Assembly (NCBI GenBank): GCA_037974335.1
Contig: CM075760.1
Span: forward strand, 7,809,432-7,873,431
DNA from: Prionace glauca
Taxonomy: Eukaryota > Chordata > Chondrichthyes > Carcharhiniformes > Carcharhinidae
Direction: 5' to 3'
DNA length: 64,000 nucleotides
Below are positions 54,999 through 64,000 of this stretch, piece by piece; within the stretch, counting starts at the first letter, position 1, and each line of letters begins with the position of its first letter. Position numbers and translations under genes: made by a program. Below the pieces are notes generated by a model. That model saw only the letters and a program-made list of their open reading frames with translations, was not told the DNA's origin and made no database searches.

Positions 54999-55324
54999 GG
55001 AACATGAAAACCCCACACAGACAATGACCCGAGGCTGGAATTGAACATGGGTCCTTAGCACGAGGAGGCTGCAGTGCTAACCACTGTGCTAATGCGCTGC
55101 CACTCTGGCAAGTGTATTTGGACGGAGCACAGGACAGGTGGGGGGTGGGGGGGGGTGATGATTTCTTGCTCACTTTGATCAGAGGAGGGCTGGAAATCAG
55201 TCAAAAAACAATCAGTTTCGCATCAACATTTTCCTTCATTCCTGCTCTTGTTACTAATTAAAAACCAGCTCACTCCTCCATTCTGCCCATCAATGGGGCT
55301 AACAGAAAGCAGGGGAAAGGTTGT

Positions 55325-55905
55325 GGCACAGAAAGAGGCCATTTAGCCCATCACATCTTCACCAGCTTGGGAAATAAAGACTTGCCATTCATTCTAATTG
55401 CAGTTTCCAGCCATCCAGCCCCTAGCCCCCCTTACTACAGGTTCCAGAATTTCAGCTTCGATCTGTGTGCGATGCGAGTGAGCCAAGAGATTTCTGGCTG
55501 AACCATCAGTTTAGGCAGCGAATTCCAGACACCCACCATCCCTTGAATGTGGATCCTTTTCCTAATGCCCCCTCTAACCCTTCCACCTATCCCTTTATAT
55601 CTGTGCAGCCCCCACTAACCCCCCTCCCACCTCCCCCATCCCCACCCACCCACAATAAGTGACCTTTCTCTGCTCAGGGGAAACAGGCCTTTTCTATCCA
55701 CCCTGTCTTGGCTCCCTCATAATTTTGGACACCTCCCTCATAATTTCAGTCCCCCACAGCCTCCTCTGCTCTGAGGAAAACAAACCTTGCCAATCCAGTC
55801 TTTCCTCATCACTACAATTCCCCAGCCCTGGAAACACTTTTGTAAATCCAAATGGTTATCCAATCCGACTAAACTGTCCATTTAACATTGTCCCATTGCC
55901 AACTG
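55325..55905 (-). mobile_element. antisense LINE 3' fragment
   Basis: Duplicate partner of 43575-44150. Confidence 0.75.
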
Positions 55906-55929
55906 TGAACAACCACCAGATACTGGCAC

Positions 55930-56225
55930 CACTATGGCACACTGGTTGGCACTGCTGCCTCAAAGGGACTTGGTTCAATTCTGGCCTCGTGTGACTGTGT
56001 GGAGTTTGCAAGTTCTCCCCATGTCTGTGTGGGTTTTCTCTGGGTGCTCCGGTTTCCTCCCACTGTTTAAAGATGTACGGGAGAGGTTGATTGGCCATGG
56101 TGTAGTGACAGGGGGAGTTGCAGGGTAAATGTGTGGGATACGAAGACAGGGCATGGATGGGATTGTGGTCAGTGCAGACTTGATGGACTGAATGGCCTCC
56201 CCTATACTGTAGGGATTTTACACAC
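55930..56225 (+). mobile_element. V-SINE-type SINE
   Basis: Duplicate partner of 44180-44480. Confidence 0.92.
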
Positions 56226-56733
56226 AAATGAGAAACAGAGACTTTGCAAATGTTGGGATACTTATTCAGAAATCAATGGGATATTTGTTGACATGTTCAG
56301 GTAAATCTCAGTGATGGTCCTTCTCCAGGTCTACATTCAAACAGTGGTGCAGTCCAAGGTTAAAAGTCATTTAACCTGAAATTGGACATTGCCACTGACT
56401 CCCAATATAACCGAGAGATGCAAACTCACATCACACCCTGATGTAGCGAAGGGGACCCCTCTCAGTTATTACAATCAGGGCCTTATATCAGTAACCTCTG
56501 CCCTAAACCCCACTCAGTTAGAGTGTAGTTTACTTCCGTACCGGAAGTTAGGCCAGGGGATTGTCGTTAAGGGGGAGCGGGGGGTATAAAAAAGGGGTAG
56601 CAGCATAGAGCGGGCAGCGGAGTGAGTGGGAACAGAGTGAGAAGGGCTTTGGCTCGCTGGGCTTAGGAGAGAGTAGGCTTAGAGAAGGTGAGTGACAGAT
56701 TTCTACCTTTGGGAGCTTACAGGAGGTTGGGAC

Positions 56734-57438
56734 ATGGCAGGGAATATCGGTAGGAATGTAAGTTGTGTCAGGTGCCACATGTGGGAGTTCCTGGTGGTGT
56801 CACGTGTCCCCAAGGTCCACATCTGCAGTAAATGTTTGGAACTACAGCGCTTGAGGGCCCGGGTCAGGCAACTCGAGGGGCGGCTGGAGGACGCTTTTCT
56901 AGTAAGGGAGAACGAGGAGATAATGGCTGGGAACCATGAGAAGGAGGAGGTCTCAAGGACTGAAGAGAAGGGAGGATGGACGACTGTGAGGAGGGGAAAG
57001 AGGAAGAAGAAGAGCAGTCAGGGTGCCCCAGCCTCCCCAGAGGCCCCCCAAGGATCGTCAACAGGGGCACAGAAAGATAGGCAGGAGGGGGAGACTAACT
57101 TAGAGGGACAGAAGGGGGCCGGTAAGGTGATAGTGGTAGGGGACGGGAGGGTCAGAGGTATCGATAGGAGGTTCTGTGGACAGAGGCGTGATTCCAGGAT
57201 GGTGGTCTGCCTCCCTGGAGCAGGGGTAGAGGACGTATCGGACAGGGTAGAGGGAATTTTGAAAGGGGAGGGGGCACAGGCTGAGGTCAAGGTACATGTA
57301 GGGGAGGGGGACATAGGAAGGAGGAGTAGGGTAGAGGTACGTAGGCAATTTAAGGAGTTGGGGGCCAAACTAAAGAGTAGGACCTCCAGGGTGGCACTCT
57401 CTGGGTTGCTGCCCGGTACCAGCAGGGCAAAGAATTAA
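56734..57438 (+). CDS. LINE ORF1 protein (CR1 type)
   Basis: Starts MAGNIGRNVSCVRCHMWEFL; an ATG at 56734 is preferred because upstream in-frame sequence lacks an ATG. A C-x-x-C-H...C-x-x-C zinc-binding motif (CVRCH and CSKCLE) is followed by a predicted coiled coil (LQRLRARVRQLEGRLED) and a basic stretch (RRGKRKKK). The C-terminal part resembles the SGNH esterase-like domain of CR1 ORF1: VVGDGRVRGID, VVCLPGAGVED and VHVGEGD, ending LSGLLPGTSRAKN. In canonical copies the first block is GDS; here Ser is Gly, which would remove the nucleophile. About 235 residues, uninterrupted. Confidence 0.85.
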   Translation: MAGNIGRNVSCVRCHMWEFLVVSRVPKVHICSKCLELQRLRARVRQLEGRLEDAFLVRENEEIMAGNHEKEEVSRTEEKGGWTTVRRGKRKKKSSQGAPASPEAPQGSSTGAQKDRQEGETNLEGQKGAGKVIVVGDGRVRGIDRRFCGQRRDSRMVVCLPGAGVEDVSDRVEGILKGEGAQAEVKVHVGEGDIGRRSRVEVRRQFKELGAKLKSRTSRVALSGLLPGTSRAKN

Positions 57439-57627
57439 GAGATCATGCAGCTGAATGCATGGTTGAGGGATTGGTGTAGGGTAGAGGGCTTTACTTTTGT
57501 GGATCACTGGGAGGTGTTTAAGAGAGAAGGGCAATTGTACAGGAGGGTGGGGAGAATTTGAATGGGAGGGGAACTAATGTCTTAGCGGGGAGGTTAGCTG
57601 GGGTGTTTACGAAGGGTTTAAACTAAT

Positions 57628-60503
57628 ATGGAGGGGGGGGGGGAGGTGGCTGGGAGAGAGTCGAGTGAAAGGAAAAGTATCAGGGAGAAGGTGGTTCTGA
57701 GGGACACTTGTGGGCTGAACTGTGTCTGTTTCAATGCTAGGAGTGTGGTAGGGAAAACGGATGAGCTTAGGGCCTTGATGTTTGTGAGGCAGTTAGATGT
57801 GGTGGCTGTAACGGAGACGTGGTTACGGGAGGGGCAGGACTGGCAGCTGAATGTTCCTGGGTACAAGTGTTTTAGGTGTGATAGAAGAGGGATGAAGAGA
57901 GGAGGAGGGGTGGCACTGTTAGTCAGGGAAAACATCAAAGTAGTGCAGAGGGAGGACGATATGGAAGAGATAGGGATTGAGTCAGTGTGGGTGGAGTTGA
58001 GGAATAAAAAGGGAGAGATCACATTGCTAGGGGTGTACTATAGGCACCCAACAGCCCAAAGTCAGTGGAGGATTGCATTTGCAGGGGCATTTTGGACAGG
58101 TGCAGGAAGAACAGAGTGGTTGTAGTGGGCGATTTTAATTTTCCTGGAGTGAATTGGAGGGGGCCTAGAGCTGGGGGTACGGAGGGAGAGGAGTTTGTGA
58201 ACTGTGTTATGGAAGGGTCGCTAGAACAGTATGTAACTAGCCCGACTAGGGGAGGGGCTATACTGGATCTAGTGTTGGGAAACGAACCTGGGCAGGTGGG
58301 TGAGGTAGAGATAGGCGAACATGTGGCGAACAATGATCACAAGTCCGTCTACTTTAGGATAAAAATGGAAAGGGACAAGTGCCGTCCGAGTGGGAGTGTG
58401 CTGAACTGGGGAAAGGCGAGCTATAGCAGGATTAGGAGGGAGCTGCAGCAAACTGATTGGGAAGGACTGTTAGCTGGCAAGTCCACAGTTGGCAAGTGGG
58501 AGGCATTTAGGGACAAAATGAAATGGTTGCAGGGGAGGTATGTTCCGGTTAAGCGAAAGGATGGGAAAGGAAGGATTAGACAGCCGTGGATTACGGAGGA
58601 TATTGAAGACTTGGTCAGGAAGAAGAGGGAGGCGTATGTTAGGTCAAAACAAATGGGTACGGAGAGTGCGCTGGAAGAATAAAGCGAGAGTAGGAGGGAG
58701 CTAAAAAGGGGAATTAGAAGGGCGAAGAGAGGGCATGAGATGGCTTTGGCTGGTAGGATTAAGGAAAATTCAAAGGCATTTTATTCCTATATCAGAGGCA
58801 AGAGAGTAGTTAGAGGGAAAATTGGTCCTCTTAGGGACAAGAGTGGTGAGTTGTGTATTGAGTCGGAGGGGAAGGGGGAGCTCCTGAATGAATACTTTGC
58901 GTCGGTATTCACAAAGGAGAGGGGTTCGGAATCGTGTGGTCTCTTGGAGGGAGTGGAGGTTTATTTGCAGGATATAGTTATTACGAGAGAGGAAGTGCTA
59001 GGGCTTTTAGGTAGCGTAAGGACGGATAAAGCTCCGGGGCCTGATGGTATTTATCCCAGGCTGCTTAGGGAGGCGAAAGATGAAATTGCTGGGCCTCTGG
59101 CGTAAATCTTTGTCTCTTCTTTGGACACAGGTGAGATCCCAGAAGACTAGAGGGTAGCAAATGTGGTCCCGTTGTTCAAAAAAGGCAGTAGGGATAACCC
59201 TGGGAATTATAGACTGGTGAGTTTGACGTCGGTGGTAGGGAAGTTAATGGAAAAAATACTTAGGGGTAGGATGTATGAGCATTTGGAGCGTTGCGATCTG
59301 ATTAGGGATACGCAACATGGCTTTGTTAGAGGGAGGTCTTGCCTTACGAATCTGGTGGAATTCTTTGAGGAGGTGACAAAAACGGTTGACGATGGGAGAA
59401 CCGTTGATGTCATCTATATGGATTTCAGTAAGGCGTTTGACAAAGTCCCTCACGGTAGGCTGGTAGAAAAGGTTAAGGCGCATGGGATACGAGGCCAGGT
59501 AGCTAGGTGGATTGAGAACTGGCTGGGAAATAGGAGACAGAGGGTAGCTGTGGAAGGGACCTTGTCGGGCTGGAGGCCAGTGACCAGTGGTGTGCCGCAG
59601 GGCTCAGTACTGGGACCTCTCCTCTTTGTAGTCTACATAAATGACTTGGAAGAGGGCGTAGGTGGTGTGATTAGCAAGTTTGCTGATGACACCAAGATGG
59701 CAGGGTTGGCGGGTACGGAACTGGATTGTCAGGTGATACAACAGGATATAGACAGGTTGGTGCAGTGGGCAGATAGGTGGCAGATGGCATTTAATCCTGA
59801 CAAATGCGAGGTGATGCATTTTGGACGGAATAATGCAGAGAGGAGCTATGTGATTAAAGGGAGGCCGATTAGGAGTATAGACATACAGAGGGACCTGGGA
59901 GTGCAGGTTCACAAATCCATGAAGGTTGCATCACAAGTGGAGAAGGTCGTTAGGAAGGCTTATGGGATGTTGGCCTTTATAGGAATGGGCATAGAGTATA
60001 AAAGCTGCTGTCTAATGCTTCAGTTGTACAGAACGTTGGTTAGACCGCATTTGGAGTACTGCGTCCAGTTCTGGTCACCTTACTACCGGAAGGACGCGGA
60101 GTCTCTGGAAAGGGTGCAGAGGAGGTTTACCAGGATGTTGCCTGGCATGGAGGGGCTGGGGTACGAGGAAAGGTTGAAGAAACTGGGACTATTCTCCTTG
60201 GTAAGGCGGAGATTGAGAGGGGACATGATAGAAGTATATAAGATAATGAAGGGAATGGATAGAGTTAATAGTGAGAGACTGCTCCCTAGACTGGATACAA
60301 ACACGAGAGGTCATCATTTAAGGGTGAGGGGGGAGAGGTATAATTTGGAGGTGAGAAGAAGGTTCTTTATGCAGAGAGTTGTAGGGGTCTGGAACGCGCT
60401 ACCGAGTAGGGTGGTGGAGGCAGGAACATTGGACTCGTTTAAGATGCAGTTAGATAGGCACATGAGTGAAACAAGAATGGAGGGATATGGTAGGGGAAAT
60501 TAA
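57628..60503 (+). CDS. LINE ORF2 (endonuclease and reverse transcriptase), disrupted
   Basis: From an ATG at 57628: APE-type endonuclease (NARSVVGKTDELR, VVAVTETWLREGQDW, GVYYRHP, VVVGDFNFPGVNW, and NDHKSVYF in place of the SDH block), then a linker and RT (KKGSRDNPGNYR, YMDFSKAFDKVPH, TSGVPQGSVLGPL, FADDTK as the catalytic YADD-type box), then the CR1 C-terminus ending at 60503. One frameshift near 58060 and stops near 58680, 59103 and 59148 break it. The C-terminal 446 codons are open. Similar C-terminal sequence occurs in many truncated copies in the window. Confidence 0.93.
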
Positions 60504-60689
60504 ATAGGGTTAAACCTCGGGAGACACCGGAAAGGCAGGCTGTAAGATTAATATTTTTGACTTTATTCCACAGGTGGAGGGCCACCTCGTGTCAAACGAG
60601 GGGCATTCACACGGCGGGTCTTGCCTGGACTGCTCTTGGAAGTTCCAGGAGTGGCCTAGAACTTCGTGTCGGTGTGTGTGCTTGATCCT

Positions 60690-61030
60690 GGACCGGTAGA
60701 TGGGTGCCGCAACAGCACAGTGACTAGCACTGCTGGCTGTACAGACACATGGATTTGGGCCTGTGTCTGTGGGAGTTTGCGCATTCTCCCTGTGGTTGCG
60801 TGGGTTTCCTCCGGGCGCTCCGGTTTCCTCCCACACCCCAAAAATGTGCTCTCAGGCTAATCGGTTTTTACCAAATTGACACTATTTCTTCCCTGAATCT
60901 GACTGAGTAGGGTTCCATTCATAGATATGCAGGGTAGAATAGGTGTAGGATGACGTGGCGGCGCGGTCTCGTTGGGCCGAAGAGCCTGTTTCCCGTGCTG
61001 GATTGTTCTTTGTTCTTTGTTCTTTATTTT
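60690..61030 (+). mobile_element. V-SINE-type SINE, diverged subtype
   Basis: 'ccgcaacagcacagtgactagcactgctggctgtacagac' head, core, and the tail 'tctcgttgggccgaagagcctgtttcccgtgctgga'; poly 'ttctttgt' end. Confidence 0.9.
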
Positions 61031-61700
61031 TTTTGTAGACCTCCATAAGGTCACCCCTGGGCTTTCTACACAGCCGGGAAAAAGTTCCAGTCTATCACGT
61101 TTCTCCTTAAAACACAAACAATCAAGTCCCTATACCCTCCTAGTGAATATTTTCTGAACTCTTTGTAGTTTAATAATATCCTTCCTGTAACAGGGTGACC
61201 AGAGCTGTACGGAGTATTCCGAGTGTGGCCTTACCAATGTCTTGTACAACTTCAACAAGTTGTCCCAACTCCTTTATTCGCTGTTCTGACCAAGGAAACC
61301 AAGAATGCTGATTTCATTCCTCACAACTCTGCCCAACTATGACTCCACTTTCAAGGAGCTATGAACATGTACTCCCCCAGATTTCTTGGTTCTCGAACCG
61401 TCCCCAATGCCTTAGCATTAAGTAAGTGCTGCCCTGGTTCGATCTATCAAATGCATTACCTCGCATTCATCTAAATTAAACTCCATCTGTCATACATCAA
61501 TCTACTGGCCCAATTGATCAAGATCCCATACAATTAGAGATAACCTTTTTTTCACTATCCACTATGCCACCAATCTTGGTGTCAACTGAAAACTTAGTAA
61601 CCATGCCTCCTAAATTCTCATCCAAATGATTAATATAAATGACAAATCACAATGGACCCACCCATGGTGCCGGAAGTCACAAGTTAATTTCTCCAAGATT
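61031..61700 (-). mobile_element. antisense CR1-like LINE fragment
   Basis: 'acctccataaggtcacccc', 'ggtgaccagagctgtacggagtattccgagtgtggcctt' and 'cactatgccaccaatcttggtgtcaactg' are antisense CR1 ORF2 text. Old. Confidence 0.85.
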
Positions 61701-62165
61701 TTGGGTTCAGACTTTCCCCATTTCTTTCACTGATGCGATGCTGACAGCTTTACATTTCCAGGTTTAAAATGTTTTCCCTTACGGACAGGCTGGGGGGACT
61801 TTTGCATAATGTGTTCCTTTCTTTGTCACAATCCCATATCCCAGCAACATTGAAAGATACTGGTCAACCCTCCCGGCATTTCCAAAATTCCTTCCATCAG
61901 GAACGCTCACACAGACACAGACTTATTCTGTGACGCATTGACAAAAATATGTTTTGAATGAAAAGTATTAACCTGTTTGTTCAGTGACTGTAATTAACGT
62001 CGGAATTAATTCAACCAGTCCTAATCGTGTCTCTGGAGCATTCCCATCCAGGCTTCATAAAGGAGTTATGCACGATGTCATTGGGAGTGTCACAGTGATA
62101 AGCGGCTCTACAGAGAGGGAGTCGAGGTATCAACATTGGGAGAAAGAAATTGCAAGCTTTCTGCA
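61701..62165. other. unassigned sequence upstream of a receptor-like exon
   Basis: No recognisable exon; could include promoter sequence of the receptor gene that follows. Confidence 0.35.
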
Positions 62166-62382
62166 ATGGAGGTGTATCCAGGAAAGGTAGATCTGGACGT
62201 TCCCACAATGGTTCAGCATCTGAGGGGCAGAGATCTGAATGTTACAACAATTGAGAGGAGTTTATACTCGATACTTTACACACTTTCTCAAGATTGGCTG
62301 CCTACAATTCATCGTGTTGAATATGTCCTGAAACTGATTCGATACTTTTACTATCCAATCCTGGCTATTGTTGGTGTCCCCG
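62166..62382 (+). CDS. probable first exon of a GPR139-like G-protein-coupled receptor
   Basis: The open frame has ATGs at 62166 (MEVYPG) and 62208 (MVQHLRGRDLNVTTIERSLY), an N-glycosylation site (NVT), and ends RVEYVLKLIRYFYYPILAIV followed by GVPG at a phase-1 donor (ccg|gtaagt). The form 'YYP-LA--GVP-N' at the start of helix 1, with a splice site right there, is what I recall for the multicopy GPR139-like receptors of sharks. Exon 2 with the other six helices is not in the remaining 1.6 kb, which contains a MITE. So this is either the 5' end of a gene running out of the window or an orphan exon. Confidence 0.5.
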
Positions 62383-62774
62383 GTAAGTTTCTCCACTGAT
62401 TATGAATGATGTAGCCCGTGTTTAACTCTGCCACTCTTGCCGTCTGCTCTACCCCGTTTGCAACTGATGCTTGTGGTCTGAGTCCTTATTGAGTTATCAC
62501 ATCTACAAAGCGTGGATCACTATGATAATGCTGCCTATGCTGTGGGGTTTAATTTGTAAAGATGTAAAAGATGTTTAGGAAGATGAAAAAGAATTGTGAA
62601 AACCGGCAGGAGGGGGAAAAGTGTGCAATCTCTTAAAAATGTGTTTTTGTTTGACGCTGAGATGTTTAAATTGCTGAATACACAGAAACTTTCAGTTGTA
62701 ACACTTATTCCAGAGGCCAAAAACATAGGGGTTGCCTTGGTAATTGGCACGGCAGGTTTTGCATTGTGGTCAAC

Positions 62775-63602
62775 ACAGTCCGAAGTCTCACAACACCAGG
62801 TTAAAATCCAACAGGTTTATTTGGCACCATTGGCTTTTGGAATGTTGTTCTTTCTTCAGGCGAGTGGGTAGCTGTGTTCAAAAATAGGACATGTAAAGAC
62901 ACAAACTCAATTAACAAAATAATGGTTGGAATGTGAGTCTTTACGGATAAACAAGTCTGAAAGATACAGACAATGTGAGTGGAGAGAGGGTTAAGCACAG
63001 GTTAAAGAATTGTGTATTGTCTCCAGCCAGGGCAGTTAGTGAGATTTTGCAAGTCCAGGCAAGTGGTGGGAGCTACAGATAATGCAACATAAACCCAAGA
63101 TCACGGTTGAAGCTATACTTGTGTGTGTGGCAGTTGGCTATCAGTGTCTGGTCAGCGATCCTGCACTGCTGTGTGTCATGAAGGCCACCTTAGAGAACGC
63201 TTATCTGAAGATCTGAGGCTGAATGCCCGTGACTGCTGAAGTATGCCCCAACTGGAAGAGAACATTCCTGGTGATCGACAATCCTGGGTTTGCAAAATCT
63301 CAGGAGCTGTCCTGGCTGGAGACAATACACACCTCTACTACCTGCGCTTGGCCCTCTCTCCACTCACATTGTCTGTATCTTTAAGACTTGATGCCTCTAA
63401 AGACTCACATTTCAACCGCTATTGTGTACATTGAGTTTGTGTCTTTATATGCCCTGTTTGTGTACAGAACTTCCACTCACCTGATGACGGAACAGCGCTC
63501 CAAAAACTTCTGCTGCCAAATAAACCTGTTGGATTCTAACCTGGTGTTGTGAGACTTCTTACTGTACTTACCCCAGTCCAACGCTGGCATCTCCACATCA
63601 TG
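62775..63602 (+). mobile_element. palindromic MITE, nearly complete
   Basis: Left arm (62780-63085) and right arm (63270-63600) are imperfect inverted repeats of about 300 bases. For example, 'gtctcacaacaccaggttaa' at the left pairs with 'aacctggtgttgtgagactt' at the right, and 'aagatacagacaatgtgagt' with 'actcacattgtctgtatctt'. The spacer is about 180 bases and holds no long frame. No transposase is visible. Confidence 0.85.
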
Positions 63603-64000
63603 GTTTTGCATTGTGCCAGCCGATAAATTTAAATACAACACAAAGCTAAAAGGACTCATTTGAAGTTATTGTTGCCAACTTCGAGCCAATCTGAGTCCAG
63701 GGTTGTTGATAGGTCATTAGGATTTTATAAAAAAACACACAGAACTGCCTTCAGGGCAGATCCACCAGTGCTTGAGCCAGGAGTACAACCAGAAGCAGAG
63801 CGCGATCACCTGAAGCAGTTAGATTTAACACAGACATGGAGAGAAATTATTTCTCTCAATGGAAGGTGAATCTTTTGAATTCATTACCTGAGGATACGGC
63901 GGGTGTTAGGACTTGATGAAATTGAGGAGACAGAGTCTCACCCTGGACCATTCCAAGCTTCCTCAAACCCCAGCAGCTTCTTACTTATACTGAGTCAGCT
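63603..64000. other. no recognisable feature
   Basis: Possible old LINE tail at 63820-63960; nothing firm. Confidence 0.35.

Larger units (their letters stand above)
52190..56520. repeat. segmental duplication, copy 2
   Basis: Collinear with 39085-44750 as described there. It lacks the 1.65 kb of inserts found in copy 1 and has its own antisense LINE tail at 52688-52895. Confidence 0.92.
56520..60530 (+). mobile_element. nearly full-length CR1-type LINE
   Basis: About 4.0 kb: a 5' UTR with a palindromic ETS-like acttccgtaccggaagt (56532-56548) and TATA-like tataaaaaa (56585-56593), ORF1, ORF2 and a short 3' end. It starts inside a unit of the 52-base minisatellite of duplication copy 2. The minisatellite does not resume after it. 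ORF1 is intact and ORF2 has one frameshift and three stops, so the element is recent but cannot move by itself. Confidence 0.92.

Overview
The window looks like shark (elasmobranch) genomic DNA. The grounds are NAR-type antigen-receptor variable genes, which are known only from cartilaginous fish, a shark-type IgM constant exon pair, and dense shark-style interspersed repeats (CR1-like LINEs, V-SINE-type tRNA SINEs, a palindromic MITE, long CA/GT and GA tracts). Repeats make up most of the sequence.

Region 1 (1-5 kb): simple repeats, then two intact Ig heavy-chain constant exons of IgM type (C1 3321-3620, C2 4597-4902, plus strand) with good splice sites. No V, D, J, C3 or C4 exon is recognisable in the window. 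Region 2 (5-20 kb): LINE and SINE debris, a tRNA-Gln(TTG) gene at 9717-9788, a decayed tRNA-Val, and long GT/GA tracts, including a large palindrome.

Region 3 (20.1-36.6 kb, all minus strand) is the core: a T-cell receptor delta locus of the doubly rearranging NAR-TCR kind. In transcription order it holds NAR V cluster 1 (leader 36573-36531, V 36382-36095 with 23-type RSS, one D at 35681-35666 with 12-RSS on both sides, J 35286-35228 with 23-RSS); NAR cluster 2, in which V, D and J are already fused in the germline into one open exon (30936-30589) and whose leader exon is lost into a GT microsatellite; a leaderless support V-delta exon (27360-27055) behind a splice acceptor, with a 23-RSS inside a threefold tandem repeat of RSS-like units; a J segment (26617-26555) with a 12-RSS; and the constant gene (C domain 24612-24301, connecting peptide 21642-21580, transmembrane and stop 21109-20999, 3' UTR exon about 20497-20130). 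Splice phases are all 1, so leader + NAR V-D-J + support V-J + C-delta forms one reading frame. A NAR-NAR-V-C product is also frame-compatible.

Region 4 (37-64 kb) is mostly repeats. A segmental duplication pairs 39085-44750 with 52190-56520. Each copy carries a CpG-rich block with tandem YY1-like and NRF1-like motifs, and each copy later received its own LINE insertions. A second duplication (47.9-48.8 and 50.2-50.9 kb) carries a tRNA-Val(CAC) gene and a decayed copy. Also present are a Penelope-like GIY-YIG remnant, an EMC4-like pseudogene fragment, a nearly full-length CR1-type LINE (56520-60530) with ORF1 intact and ORF2 disrupted, and a likely first exon of a GPR139-like receptor near 62.2 kb.

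I found no CRISPR array and no retrovirus or LTR element that I could support. All repeat boundaries are estimated by eye.
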